Positions 36,652-46,223 of a DNA stretch of 64,000 bases are shown here, one piece after another. The notes beneath the pieces are model-generated. The model worked only from the letters and a program-made list of their open reading frames with translations. It was not told the DNA's origin and did no database searches. Position 1 is the stretch's first letter, and the number at the start of each line of letters is the position of its first letter. This stretch comes from Massilia sp. W12 (lineage in GTDB: Bacteria; Pseudomonadota; Gammaproteobacteria; Burkholderiales; Burkholderiaceae_D), in the NCBI RefSeq assembly GCF_037300705.1, contig NZ_CP147776.1, forward strand, positions 1,488,001-1,552,000, written 5' to 3'. The translations under genes were made by a program, and so were the position numbers.

Positions 36652-39600
36652 TGCGCGCATGCAGATTTGCCGCTTGGCTGTGGTCGCTGGCTTGCCTGCT
36701 GTTGCTGTTTTGCGGCCAGGCCGGGGCGGTGGCGATTTCGATCACCGCCAACACCAGTTGGAATGCGATTAACAGCGGCAGCGGGCCTTCAGGCCGCCCC
36801 TCGGCGGCGGACACCATCACGGTCAGCAATAACGCCACTCTGACCGTGAATTCGACCGCAGCAGTGAGCGGCAATATCACCCTGGGCGGGGCCAGTCCCG
36901 GCACGCTGGCGTTTTCCAATTCCAGCGCGCGCCTGACTATTTCCGGCAGTCTGACGCTTGGGGCCGGCAGCGTGGCCGGGAATTTGAATCTGGGCGCGGG
37001 CAGCCTCACTTTGCAGCAATTTATCTACGTCAATGGCAGCTTTACGCCTGGCAGCGGGAGTGTCACCATGACCGCGAACAACAGCTTGCCCAACAGCAGC
37101 CAGTTCGCCTCTTTTTTCAATTTCACGCAAAACGGCGGCGTCACCACCATGACGCGCGATGTCAGCATCGGCGGCGTGCTCACGCTCACCAATGGCAGTA
37201 TTGACAGCAATGGCCGCACCCTGACTGCGGTGGCGGCCAACTGCGCCAGCGCGGTGACGCGCACAAACGGTTTTGTGAATGGATTTTTGCGCCTGGCGCA
37301 TCCTTCCGGCAGCAGCGCTTGCACCTATCCGCTGGGCAGTGCGACCGGCTATGCGCCGGTGACGATGAATTTCACTGCCAGCAGCGCAGGCACGCTGACC
37401 GTGGCCAGCCTGGGGGCTGAGCATCCGCAAATTTCCAGCTCCTCCATTGATTCGACACGCAATGTGAACCGCTATTACAGCATCTGGCAAAGCGGCGATA
37501 CGGTGAATGTCACGGCCTGGGGTTTTACCTTGAACTATGTGGCGGGCGATCTGGATCTGGCGGCCAACAGCGCAAATTTTGTGCTGGGGCGCTACAACGG
37601 CGCCGTGTGGAGTCTGCCTTCCGGTTTTACTCGCACCGCTAATGCGATCACCTTGAATTTGAGCGGCGCTTTGAACAGTAATTTGCAATATGCGATTGGC
37701 GAAGTGAGCGCGACTTGTAATTTACCGAGTGATATCACCACCGCCATGTCTTGTGTCTGCGAAAACTTCCGCAGGCCGGTTCTCAACCCCTCCACCATTT
37801 ATGGCGGCGATTGGGTCTTGTCTTCCAGCGGCGGCACGTTTGGCGTGCCGCGCATTGTCAACCAGGGACAGTTGCGCTTAACCGATAACAGCGCAACAGT
37901 CGCCACCGCCGCCACCATCCCGGCGAATTTTCCGGCGGCGGGCAATCTGATTCTGGTCGAATTCAAAGCCTATGCCTATAACGGCAGCGGCGCGGACGGC
38001 ATGGCGATCACGCTATCCGATTCCGCCATCAACCCCTTGCCCGGCGCATATGGCGGTTCGCTGGGATATGCGCAAAAAGTGGGTTCTGACTGCACCAATC
38101 CATCCGGTTGCGCCGGCTTTGCCGGCGGCTGGATCGGGGTGGCGCTGGATGAGTATGGCAATTTTTCCAACCCCACCGAAGGCCGGGTCGGCGGCCCCGG
38201 TTCGCGCGCGGATGCGATTGTCGTGCGCGGCTCCGGCTCAGGCGCCTCCAGCAGTGCGGGCAATTATCCTTATCTGGATGGCACCGGCACGCTGTCACCC
38301 GGAATTGACAACCCATCTTCCAGCACTTTGCCGGCGGCAGTGTCGTATCGCGTGATGGTGGATGCGCGCGCCTATTCGCCGTCCAGCAAAACTGCACAGG
38401 TCTCGGTTTTTCGCGACACCACCGGGGCCGGCAATTTCACCCCCGCCACCCAGCTCTTGAATTTTGACGCTTATGTCAAAAATCCATCCCAGGCGCCGGT
38501 GCCTTCGAGCTGGAAATTGTCATTCACCGGCTCCACCGGCGGTTTATCCAATATTCATGAAATCGGCGATTTGAAAGTGTGCGCGCAAAGCTTGAATCCG
38601 CCCACCAGCTTTCGCATTGATGTCGATAATCTCTCGCCCAGCACCTGCACCACTGCGACCTCCGGGCGCCCGGTGATCACCATTACCGCGCTCGATATCA
38701 ATCGCAACACCAACACCAGCTATAACAAAACCGTGATTTTGCGCGCCGTCAAAGCCGATGGCTCGCTCTCTTCGGCGGTCTGGAGCGTGTCTTCCGGCAG
38801 CGGCGTCTTGAGCGGCAATCAATACACGTTTGCCTTGGCGGATAAGGGGGTGGCCAAATTTGTCTTGACCGACAGCACGCAGGAAGATGTGTATGTCGGT
38901 GTGGTGGAAAACGGCAGCCCCTACAGCGTGAGTTACGCCAGTCCGCTGCAATTTCGCGGCGGCAGTTTTTCAATCGCCAATATCGACGCGCTGGCTGCCG
39001 GCAGCACCGAGGGCGGGGTGGTGGCCGGGCGGCCGCACTTATTTCAAATCACCAAAAACAATGGCTGCGGGGTTTCCAGCAGCTTTAATGGCAGCGTCAA
39101 CCTGGATGGCTGGTACAGCCCGGCCAGCACCCACCCGGGCGGCGCGGCCGCGCCGCAACTCTGTCAGCCGGTTGGCAACGCCTGTATTCCGAATGTCGGC
39201 AGCTGTGTCAGCTTGCCGAATTCGCCGCCCGCCTTGTCGGCCAGCTCAAATAATCTGCCGGTTTTGAACTTCGTTAATGGACGCGCCAATGTTTGCCTGG
39301 TGACCACGGATGTCGGGCGTTATTCACTCAATGTGCGTGACGACAGCGATATCACAGCGCCGCTGGCCGGCGCTTCCAGCACCCTGACCGCGCGCCCCTT
39401 TGCGATTGTGCTGCGGGACGTGAAAGCCGGCGCCATCAATAATCCGGCCTTGGACAGCAACACCAATCCGGCGGCGCCGTGGAATGTCAGCAACCCGGAA
39501 AATGCGCCGCTCTTCATTGCCGCCGCCAAACCGTTCTCCGCCACCGTCGCGGCCTATCGCTGGAGCGCGGCGGCAGACAGCGGCAATAATGGTTTGCCGG

Positions 39601-40925
39601 GCGCGGGCGCCACCCTGGCGCAAGTCAGCGCCGCCGGCCTTACCGCTTCGTATGCCGATCTGGTCAGTCTGTCAAATCAAAGCGCGGCCGGCAGCTGGAC
39701 GCCCGCCGCCGGCGTCGTCGGGGGGCTGAATTCCTCGGTCAGCGTGGTCAATGGCGGGGTGACGGTGAGTAATTTGAGCTATCCCGAAGTGGGCAGTTTT
39801 CAAATCAAGGCCACGCCCACGCAAAGTTTTTTAGGCAGCGGCGTGGATTTGGCCAACCGGGTCGCGATTTACGCCAATCCGGCGTTTGCCAGTCGCAGCG
39901 CCTGGATCGGGCGTTTTAACCCGAATCATTTCAGCCTCACCTCCAGCGTCACCCAACGCAGCGATATCAATAGCGGGGCCGGTTGCAGTCCGGCCTCGGC
40001 CTTTACCTATATGGGCGAAAGCTTCAACTTGAATTTCACGCTCAGTGCGATGAATTTCTCCGGCGTGCGCACACATAATTATTTCGGCCCCTTCGCCAAA
40101 CTGGATGGCGCGAATTGGTTTGGCCTGGCCGCGAATAACTCTTTGGGCTTGGGCGTGTTAGGCGCTGGGGTGGTGCAGGGCGGCGCCACTTGCAATGCGG
40201 TGTTTGATCGCAACACGCCGGGCCGCACCAGCTTCAGAAATTGCAGCGGTGGCGCGCCCTCCGATATTCTGCGCAGCGCCGGGCCGCGTTTGAGCCTCTT
40301 GTCCGGCAGCGCCAACCCGGTCTGGAGCGCAGGGCAGGCGAATTTTTCCGCCAGTTTGCAATTTGAGCGCGCCGATGTCGCCGACGGCCCGTATAACACC
40401 TTCCAGATCGGCCTGGCGCCGACCGATGCCGAGGGCGTGAGCTTGCAAACGCTGGATCTGGACGCGGATCAAAACGGCGTCAATGAACGGCTGCGCCTGC
40501 ACAGCATCGTGCAGCGGCATGGCCGGATGCTGATTGCGAACGCCTATGGTTCGGAATTGCTGCCGCTGCCGGTCAGTCTGCAAGCGCAGTACTGGGACGG
40601 CGCCAAATATGTGCGCAACAGCGATGACAATTGCACGCCATTGCCGGCGGCGTCGTTCAGCATCAATAACTGGAGCGCGAACGGCGGTTTGACTTCAAAC
40701 AATATGAATGCGGCGAATATTCCGGCCAACAGTGGAGTCGTCAGCAGCGGCAATGGCGTGCTGCGCTTGAGTAAACCGGCCCCTTTCCCGGACCCTGCCA
40801 CGAACATCAGAAAGCCCGGCAGTGTGAATTTGAATTCCCTGATCAGCTATTTACCGGGGACGGGGCGTTTGAGTTTCGGCCTGTATAAAGCCGGCCCGGT
40901 GATTTATATCCGCGAAGTCTATTAA
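36651..40925 (+). CDS. mshQ: MSHA-type large exported adhesin-like protein MshQ
   Basis: A 1424-residue secreted protein with signal peptide MRACRFAAWLWSLACLLLLF through about residue 26 (QAGA). Three zones are visible: a Ser/Asn/Gly-rich repetitive N-terminal zone (about 30-330; LTLGAGSVAGNLNLGAGSLT), a central lectin-like zone with SADGMAITLSD-type sequence (about 360-640), and a C-terminal beta-rich zone resembling the DUF6701 part of MshQ (about 900-1420). Several Cys pairs occur (NLPSDITTAMSCVCENF). The ATG at 36651 overlaps the mshP stop. It is likely a pilus-associated adhesin or tip protein; exact role is inference from the cluster. Confidence 0.84.
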   Translation: MRACRFAAWLWSLACLLLLFCGQAGAVAISITANTSWNAINSGSGPSGRPSAADTITVSNNATLTVNSTAAVSGNITLGGASPGTLAFSNSSARLTISGSLTLGAGSVAGNLNLGAGSLTLQQFIYVNGSFTPGSGSVTMTANNSLPNSSQFASFFNFTQNGGVTTMTRDVSIGGVLTLTNGSIDSNGRTLTAVAANCASAVTRTNGFVNGFLRLAHPSGSSACTYPLGSATGYAPVTMNFTASSAGTLTVASLGAEHPQISSSSIDSTRNVNRYYSIWQSGDTVNVTAWGFTLNYVAGDLDLAANSANFVLGRYNGAVWSLPSGFTRTANAITLNLSGALNSNLQYAIGEVSATCNLPSDITTAMSCVCENFRRPVLNPSTIYGGDWVLSSSGGTFGVPRIVNQGQLRLTDNSATVATAATIPANFPAAGNLILVEFKAYAYNGSGADGMAITLSDSAINPLPGAYGGSLGYAQKVGSDCTNPSGCAGFAGGWIGVALDEYGNFSNPTEGRVGGPGSRADAIVVRGSGSGASSSAGNYPYLDGTGTLSPGIDNPSSSTLPAAVSYRVMVDARAYSPSSKTAQVSVFRDTTGAGNFTPATQLLNFDAYVKNPSQAPVPSSWKLSFTGSTGGLSNIHEIGDLKVCAQSLNPPTSFRIDVDNLSPSTCTTATSGRPVITITALDINRNTNTSYNKTVILRAVKADGSLSSAVWSVSSGSGVLSGNQYTFALADKGVAKFVLTDSTQEDVYVGVVENGSPYSVSYASPLQFRGGSFSIANIDALAAGSTEGGVVAGRPHLFQITKNNGCGVSSSFNGSVNLDGWYSPASTHPGGAAAPQLCQPVGNACIPNVGSCVSLPNSPPALSASSNNLPVLNFVNGRANVCLVTTDVGRYSLNVRDDSDITAPLAGASSTLTARPFAIVLRDVKAGAINNPALDSNTNPAAPWNVSNPENAPLFIAAAKPFSATVAAYRWSAAADSGNNGLPGAGATLAQVSAAGLTASYADLVSLSNQSAAGSWTPAAGVVGGLNSSVSVVNGGVTVSNLSYPEVGSFQIKATPTQSFLGSGVDLANRVAIYANPAFASRSAWIGRFNPNHFSLTSSVTQRSDINSGAGCSPASAFTYMGESFNLNFTLSAMNFSGVRTHNYFGPFAKLDGANWFGLAANNSLGLGVLGAGVVQGGATCNAVFDRNTPGRTSFRNCSGGAPSDILRSAGPRLSLLSGSANPVWSAGQANFSASLQFERADVADGPYNTFQIGLAPTDAEGVSLQTLDLDADQNGVNERLRLHSIVQRHGRMLIANAYGSELLPLPVSLQAQYWDGAKYVRNSDDNCTPLPAASFSINNWSANGGLTSNNMNAANIPANSGVVSSGNGVLRLSKPAPFPDPATNIRKPGSVNLNSLISYLPGTGRLSFGLYKAGPVIYIREVY

Positions 40926-40939
40926 GAGGAGAGTGCAAG

Positions 40940-41488
40940 ATGAAGAAAAATGCCTTCCGGCCCGCCGCACGCGCAATCATCCTGGCGGGTTCGATCTGCA
41001 GCGCGCCTTATCTGGCGCAAGCGCAAACCTCGCCGCCGCCAGCCGCGCCGGCCCCGCCGCCCTGCGCCGCGCCGGAATGGCGCGCCTTTGATTTTTGGCT
41101 GGGCGAATGGAATGTCTATCTGCCGGATGGCAAACTGGCCGGACAAAACAGCATCACGCGCGAATATGGCGGCTGTGTGCTGCACGAGCGCTACAGCACG
41201 CCGCGCGCCTATGCCGGCGAAAGTTTGAACACCTGGGACGCACAGCGCAAAGTCTGGCATCAAACCTGGGTAGATAACAGCGGAACCCTGTTGTTGCTGG
41301 AAGGCGGCATGCAAGGCAAGAGCATGGTGATGCAGGGCATGGGAACAGACAATGCCGGCAAGCCGCAAATGCAGCGCATTACCTGGACGCCGAATGCCGA
41401 TGGCAGCGTGCGTCAATTATGGGAAAACCAAACCGCCCCGGATAAGTGGGGCGTGGTGTTTGACGGCTTGTACAAACGCAAATCCTGA
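40940..41488 (+). CDS. Exported hypothetical protein with FWLGEW motif (DUF1579-like)
   Basis: A 182-residue protein with signal peptide (cleavage near SAPYLAQAQ, residue 29) and a Pro/Ala linker. The mature domain begins FDFWLGEWNVYLPDGKLAGQ and continues with antiparallel strand-like blocks (LNTWDAQRKVWHQTWVDNSG; TWTPNADGSVRQLWEN), consistent with a lipocalin-like or DUF1579-type fold. It follows mshQ by 14 bp with a GAGGAGAG ribosome binding site, so it may be co-transcribed with the pilus operon, but it also occurs as an isolated gene type. It is convergent with the catalase-family gene. Confidence 0.65.
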   Translation: MKKNAFRPAARAIILAGSICSAPYLAQAQTSPPPAAPAPPPCAAPEWRAFDFWLGEWNVYLPDGKLAGQNSITREYGGCVLHERYSTPRAYAGESLNTWDAQRKVWHQTWVDNSGTLLLLEGGMQGKSMVMQGMGTDNAGKPQMQRITWTPNADGSVRQLWENQTAPDKWGVVFDGLYKRKS

Positions 41489-41493
41489 AGGTC

Positions 41494-42507
41494 TCAAATC
41501 TCGTAGTGATCCGGCTCTTTGGGCTGGACATGGTTTTTCGCATGGCGCAGCTTTGAAATCGCCTCGTACACCACCCTGCGTGCGCGATTGATGCCACCCA
41601 GGGGACGGTGCTCCGGCAGCGCATGCCAGGGGTTGAAAGACAGATTTTCGCCATACACGCGCTGCTCCGGGCTGTCGCATTCCTGCTGCGGAATGCGCAG
41701 CTCGGCCAGTTTGATAAACGGCGAGCGCGCCTCATCCCAGACAATGCCGGGGTCTTCAATCGGCATCGCTTTGGCATCAGTTTGCAACTGCACCATAAAA
41801 TCAAAGCAAATGCCTTGGCGGCGCAGACTCTGCACCAGCGCTTCACGCATAAAATCCGGCCCCGGATTATCCGGCACGGCATCGGCTTTGGCGATTTGCG
41901 GGCGCAGGCAATAACGCACCGCCCGCCCTTCGCCAAACAGATACGGGGTCACGCTGTTGTAGGTGATGTGCAGCGGGTTGCCTTGCACCTTGTTGGCGCG
42001 CAAGAGATTTACGCCGCTGCGGATATGGGTCAGGAAAAACCAGATCAGGCTTAGCCAGCCTTTACGCATGGCGCGCACCAATTCCACAAACTCTTGCGTA
42101 TTGCGCGTCACGAAAGACGTGGCGGAGATGGTGATGAAATCGTGGGTGGTGGCTTGCGCCTGATCGCTCAGCAGTTTTTCGCCAGGCACATGCATGAGCT
42201 TGACGGCCATGCCGCGAATATCCGGTATGTTGTCGCTTTGCGCTTTCGCATTCTGATTGGAAAAGCGCACCCAGGCCGGATATTGTTTGCCGGGTTGAAA
42301 TACGCCCAGATGAAATTGCTGCGGCAAATCGGGATTCACCACAAATTCGGCCTTGACCAGTCCATGCATTTTGGGATGCGCATCGCGCCGCACGATATTC
42401 CCCGGCGGATACAGCTCTTCAATGTTTTTGCTCAGTAATTCGGTAAGTTCGGCAAAACTCGCCGCCTCGTCCGCACTGATGGTTTCCTGCGCCAATTGGC
42501 TGGACAT
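41494..42507 (-). CDS. Catalase-family (SrpA-like) heme protein
   Basis: A 337-residue protein of the small catalase-related family that lacks the full catalase C-terminus. Blocks seen are HPKMHGLVKAEFVVNPDLPQ (about 45-64), AWVRFSNQNAKAQSDNIPDI, RGMAVKLMHVPGEKLL and, near the end, SFNPWHALPEHRPLGGINRA followed by RRVVYEAISKLRH. The strong ACAGGAGAG before ATG 42507 sets the start. These proteins bind heme and some act on fatty-acid hydroperoxides or peroxides; the substrate is not inferable here. Confidence 0.82.
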   Translation of the reverse strand: MSSQLAQETISADEAASFAELTELLSKNIEELYPPGNIVRRDAHPKMHGLVKAEFVVNPDLPQQFHLGVFQPGKQYPAWVRFSNQNAKAQSDNIPDIRGMAVKLMHVPGEKLLSDQAQATTHDFITISATSFVTRNTQEFVELVRAMRKGWLSLIWFFLTHIRSGVNLLRANKVQGNPLHITYNSVTPYLFGEGRAVRYCLRPQIAKADAVPDNPGPDFMREALVQSLRRQGICFDFMVQLQTDAKAMPIEDPGIVWDEARSPFIKLAELRIPQQECDSPEQRVYGENLSFNPWHALPEHRPLGGINRARRVVYEAISKLRHAKNHVQPKEPDHYEI

Positions 42508-42615
42508 TTTTCTCTCCTGTGGAATCTGTCCCGCCACAAAAACGGGACAGATAAAACGCCGCAGATTGTATGGTTTGCAAGGCATTGGCGCAAGCATTGC
42601 CTGCGCCGCAGATGG

Positions 42616-44169
42616 TCATTGTTTTGCCTTGGCCGCCTGCGCTGCGACAATGCTCTGACGCCGCCGCTCCAACGATTGCACCAATAATTGCCGGATCTCA
42701 TTGAGAATTTGAAATTCCGCTTCGCTGGGCGGCGTCGGGGCCAGATCTTCGCCCCAATCGCCATAAATAAAACCGGCAGGATGTCCATTCAAACCCATCG
42801 GCAGGATTAAAAAAGAATGGGCGCTGTGCAAGCTCGATTTCCACCAATGCGGCAAACGCGCGGCGAATTCGGCATCCTTGGCATGCTCAATAAAAATCAA
42901 TTTATCGCTTTGCAGCGCGGCGTGAAACACATCATGGTGAAAGGAATCTTCAAAAGCCAGATGCGGCAACATGGCGTGCATGCCGGCGCCGAAACTGATT
43001 TTGGCGACATATTTCGCATCTTTGTAGTTGTGCATAAAGGCCACCGCGCGCTTCATGCCCAAGCCAAGATAAATCGTCTCCAGCGCCATCGCCATCAATT
43101 GGCTGGGTGAGGCGGATGCGCTCATTTCGTGTAAATCGCTCAAACCCTGGCGCAAAAGATTGAGCAATTTTTGTTGATGCTGCAGATTGATTTGCGGATC
43201 TTTGCCTTGCACGCCTTTCTTCTCGGCATTCACGCGGCGCGCATTATGCACCGCCGTCAGATCCGCCGCCGAGCTTTGGCGCGCGCTTTCAATCGCCACC
43301 AGCATTTGTTCCGCCGGCACCCCCAGCATGCCGGCATAGCCGCGCGTTAATTGCTGCAATTGCGCCGCGCTGTCCTCATCAGCCTCGCACAAAGCGCTGG
43401 CGCAATCGGCCGACATGGTCGAGAGCGCGGCCATCCATTCCTGCGGCGGCAATTGTTGCGCCTGCTCCTGCGGCAAAATGCTGCGCATGGAAGACAGCAG
43501 ATTCGGCGGAAAACCCCAGCGGCTGGCGGTGGCGCGCCCGATTTCCTCTAAAGAAATATGCAAGAGTTCATGCGCATATTCATCTTCGAGCTGGTTCAGA
43601 TTGCGTGCGCCGGCGCTGCCGGCGTTCTGGCAGCGCGTATGAATTTGCTGCCAAAAATCGCTCAGATAAAACACCACCATCATCCGTCCCAGCGTGTGCA
43701 GCATAGAGCACACCACCGCTTCTTCGGCATCGTGATAGTTGGCGGATGAGGCAATCTGGCGCGCCACATGGCCGGCCAGCACCGCTTTTTCCATTTCCAG
43801 ATGGGCGTTATTCGAGTCCGGCTGCGCGCTGCTGAGTTCATCGATCAGTTTTAAACCCAGCGCCAGATGGCCGATCGTTTCCGTGCCTAGCACAAACACG
43901 GCTTTCGAGACGGTGCCGATACGCTGCCCGAACGCGGAATACATGCTGCTGTTGGCTAAGCGCAATACTTTTTGCGTCAACGCCGGATCAGACAGCACGG
44001 TTTGCGTCATATTGAATTCCAACTCTTCTTCGCCGCGCATAGCGGACAGAATCGAGCTGATGGCTTTGGCGAAACCCGGCAGATCGCCTTGCATGCGCAC
44101 ACGTTCCCACAGCAGTTGTAAGGTCTGCTCTGCGTTGACGGGGGGAGCGGAAGAGGGACTCGGGGTCAT
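42616..44169 (-). CDS. HDOD-GAF domain signalling protein
   Basis: A 517-residue cytoplasmic protein. The N-terminal HDOD domain (about residues 20-220) has LSDPALTQKVLRLANSSMYS and SMLHTLGRMMVVFYLSDFWQ; HDOD resembles HD-GYP but lacks the phosphodiesterase metal ligands. A C-terminal GAF-like domain (about 345-500) contains ALETIYLGLGMKRAVAFMHN and LPMGLNGHPAGFIYGDWGED. Its ATG overlaps the stop of the upstream GGDEF-EAL gene (ATGA), suggesting coupled translation and a shared regulatory role. Confidence 0.86.
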   Translation of the reverse strand: MTPSPSSAPPVNAEQTLQLLWERVRMQGDLPGFAKAISSILSAMRGEEELEFNMTQTVLSDPALTQKVLRLANSSMYSAFGQRIGTVSKAVFVLGTETIGHLALGLKLIDELSSAQPDSNNAHLEMEKAVLAGHVARQIASSANYHDAEEAVVCSMLHTLGRMMVVFYLSDFWQQIHTRCQNAGSAGARNLNQLEDEYAHELLHISLEEIGRATASRWGFPPNLLSSMRSILPQEQAQQLPPQEWMAALSTMSADCASALCEADEDSAAQLQQLTRGYAGMLGVPAEQMLVAIESARQSSAADLTAVHNARRVNAEKKGVQGKDPQINLQHQQKLLNLLRQGLSDLHEMSASASPSQLMAMALETIYLGLGMKRAVAFMHNYKDAKYVAKISFGAGMHAMLPHLAFEDSFHHDVFHAALQSDKLIFIEHAKDAEFAARLPHWWKSSLHSAHSFLILPMGLNGHPAGFIYGDWGEDLAPTPPSEAEFQILNEIRQLLVQSLERRRQSIVAAQAAKAKQ

Positions 44170-45935
44170 GTCGGCCTTCCCATCGAAGTCAGAATGGAGG
44201 CATAGGTTTTTTCTTTCAGCGCCTCCAGCGCCACATGCGGCGGCATCGGCTTGCCGGTCAGATAACCTTGCACATACTGGCAGCCGCGTTCTGACATAAA
44301 TGACATTTGCAACTCACTTTCGATGCCTTCGGCCACCACCGCAAGATCCAGATGTTTGGCCAGATCCAGCACAGCATGGCAAATCGCCGCATCTTTGGTG
44401 GATGCCGGCAAGTCTTTGATGAAAGCACGATCAATTTTCAACACAGAGATCGGAAAACGTTTCAAATACGCCAGAGAAGAATAGCCGGTGCCGAAATCAT
44501 CAATCGCAATCCGCACCGCGCGCGCAATCATATTGTTTAACACCAGCTGCGCATGTTCCGGATCAATCATCAGGGTGCCCTCAGTGATTTCCAGCAGCAC
44601 TTTCTCACCGGGGATGCCGGAATAGGCGATGGCTTCATCAAGCACGCGCAAAAATTGATCATTGCGGAACTGGCGCGGACTGACATTGACAGAGATATAC
44701 AGCGGGCGTTTGGCCACTTCCTCAAAGCTTTTGAGCTGCATGCAAGCCGATTTCAAGGCCCAGGCGCCGAGCAGATTGATCAAACCATTGGCCTCAGCCA
44801 GCGGCACAAAATGCAGCGGCGAAACCATGCCCAGATTCGGATGCAACCAGCGCATGAGCGTCTCAAACCCCTGGATCTGGCGCGTTTGCGCATCCACAAT
44901 CGGCTGGTAATACAGTAAAAATTCGCCTTCGCGCACCGCATGGAACATGGCCGCTTCCAGCGTGATATCGTGCTCCGGCGGCGGACTTTGCTGCGGGCTG
45001 TAAATCACACAGCGCGCCTTGCCGGTTTCCTTGGCGCGGTACAGTGCGGAATCGGCATGCGCCAGCAGCTTGACTTCATCATCCCCGTGTTCCGGGTAGA
45101 GCGCCACGCCGACCGAGGCGCCGATATAAATCGTATGCCCGTCCACCTCGAATGGCGATTGCACGGCGGCGATCAAGCGCCCCGAGATGATCTTGATTTC
45201 CGCCTCGCTGGTGGCGCCGGGCAGCAGGGCGACGAATTCATCGCCGCCCACCCGCGCCAGTGTGTCCGAGTCGCGCAGGGCTTTGGCCAAACGCATCGTC
45301 GCCACCCGCAGCAAATCATCGCCCACCGGATGGCCCAGCACATCATTGACTTTCTTGAAGCCATCCAAGTCCAACATCGCCACCGCAAAGCCCTGGTTAC
45401 TGCGTTTGGCGCGCGCAATCGTCATGCGCAAACGGTCAGACAGCAAGAGGCGGTTGGGTAAGCCGGTCAGGGCGTCATGCGTGGCCATATGGCGCAAGCG
45501 CTCTTCAGTGGCTTTTTGCGCTGAGATATCGCGCCCCACCGCCAGGATTTCCAGCGTGCTCTCACGGTTTAAATACACCGCCAGCTGCAATTCCAGCCAC
45601 AGATATTGCTCCGGTGTGGAAATGCGCACATCGACCCGGTCTGAACGCCCCTGACCGATCGCCGCCACCAGGGCGGCTTGAAATACATCCTGTTCTTCTT
45701 CATGCAAGAGTTGGGAGAAGGCTTTGCCATGCAGCGATTGGCGCGCGGCCAGCTGCACTTCATTTTTGTCATGCGGGGAACGTTGATTGTCGAATAACAG
45801 GATTTCCGCACCGCGTCGCGAAATATGGATGATTTCAGCGCGGGTGTTCAGGCGCAGCACGACATCGCCTGCAGCTTCCATCAGGCTGTCCAACTCACGG
45901 CTGGCGTCGGGCGCAGAAAAAGGGCTGGATAGCAT
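44166..45935 (-). CDS. PAS-GGDEF-EAL c-di-GMP enzyme
   Basis: A ~589-residue protein with an N-terminal PAS domain (about 15-135), a diguanylate cyclase domain and an EAL phosphodiesterase domain. The catalytic GGDEF is intact (about residues 230-234, LARVGGDEFVALLPG) and an inhibitory site RDSD lies exactly five residues before it. The EAL motif is ETL (near 357, QGFETLMRWLHP), followed by NVSPRQF, IDDFGTGYSSLAYLKRFPIS, KIDRAFIKDL and VVAEGIE, so the phosphodiesterase residues also look complete. It may both make and degrade c-di-GMP. The ATG at 45935 is used; TTG 45953 is possible. It is coupled to the HDOD gene downstream. Confidence 0.92.
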   Translation of the reverse strand: MLSSPFSAPDASRELDSLMEAAGDVVLRLNTRAEIIHISRRGAEILLFDNQRSPHDKNEVQLAARQSLHGKAFSQLLHEEEQDVFQAALVAAIGQGRSDRVDVRISTPEQYLWLELQLAVYLNRESTLEILAVGRDISAQKATEERLRHMATHDALTGLPNRLLLSDRLRMTIARAKRSNQGFAVAMLDLDGFKKVNDVLGHPVGDDLLRVATMRLAKALRDSDTLARVGGDEFVALLPGATSEAEIKIISGRLIAAVQSPFEVDGHTIYIGASVGVALYPEHGDDEVKLLAHADSALYRAKETGKARCVIYSPQQSPPPEHDITLEAAMFHAVREGEFLLYYQPIVDAQTRQIQGFETLMRWLHPNLGMVSPLHFVPLAEANGLINLLGAWALKSACMQLKSFEEVAKRPLYISVNVSPRQFRNDQFLRVLDEAIAYSGIPGEKVLLEITEGTLMIDPEHAQLVLNNMIARAVRIAIDDFGTGYSSLAYLKRFPISVLKIDRAFIKDLPASTKDAAICHAVLDLAKHLDLAVVAEGIESELQMSFMSERGCQYVQGYLTGKPMPPHVALEALKEKTYASILTSMGRPT

Positions 45936-46117
45936 CGTCCTGTTTGATTTCAATGCGGCTGGCCGGTGAGGGCTGCCTGATTAACGATAAGCGGCGGGGC
46001 TTGGGCCACATTATGTTGATGGCGATGTTATAAGAGGTTGCACCCGCTGCAAATCAAACGCTACGGCATCATTCCTGTTTGCAATAAATGTACCACCGTA
46101 TCGTGGCGCTGTGGTGC
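45936..46117. other. Intergenic region upstream of the c-di-GMP gene
   Basis: About 180 bases between the divergently oriented c-di-GMP gene start and the terminator of the fad operon. It contains AT-rich stretches at 46010-46035 and 46060-46095 that probably hold the promoter for the GGDEF-EAL/HDOD operon. No gene or repeat was seen. Confidence 0.35.
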
Positions 46118-46150
46118 AAAAAAAACGGCGCCGCGATGTGCAGCGCCGTT
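46118..46150 (-). terminator. Intrinsic terminator of the fad operon
   Basis: On the minus strand an 8-bp stem (arms 46143-46150 and 46124-46131, 11-base loop) is followed by a run of eight T (complement of 46118-46125). It lies 74 bases after the fadJ stop. Confidence 0.8.
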
Positions 46151-46223
46151 ACAAATGCTCAGGAAGAATTGCTGCTCAGTCAAAATTTGGCAAAAAGACC
46201 ACCTTGCGGCTTGAAACAGGCAT

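Noticed and set aside
36789-37688. 299-residue frame antisense to mshQ
   Set aside because: Shadow of a large coding gene; no independent start signal.
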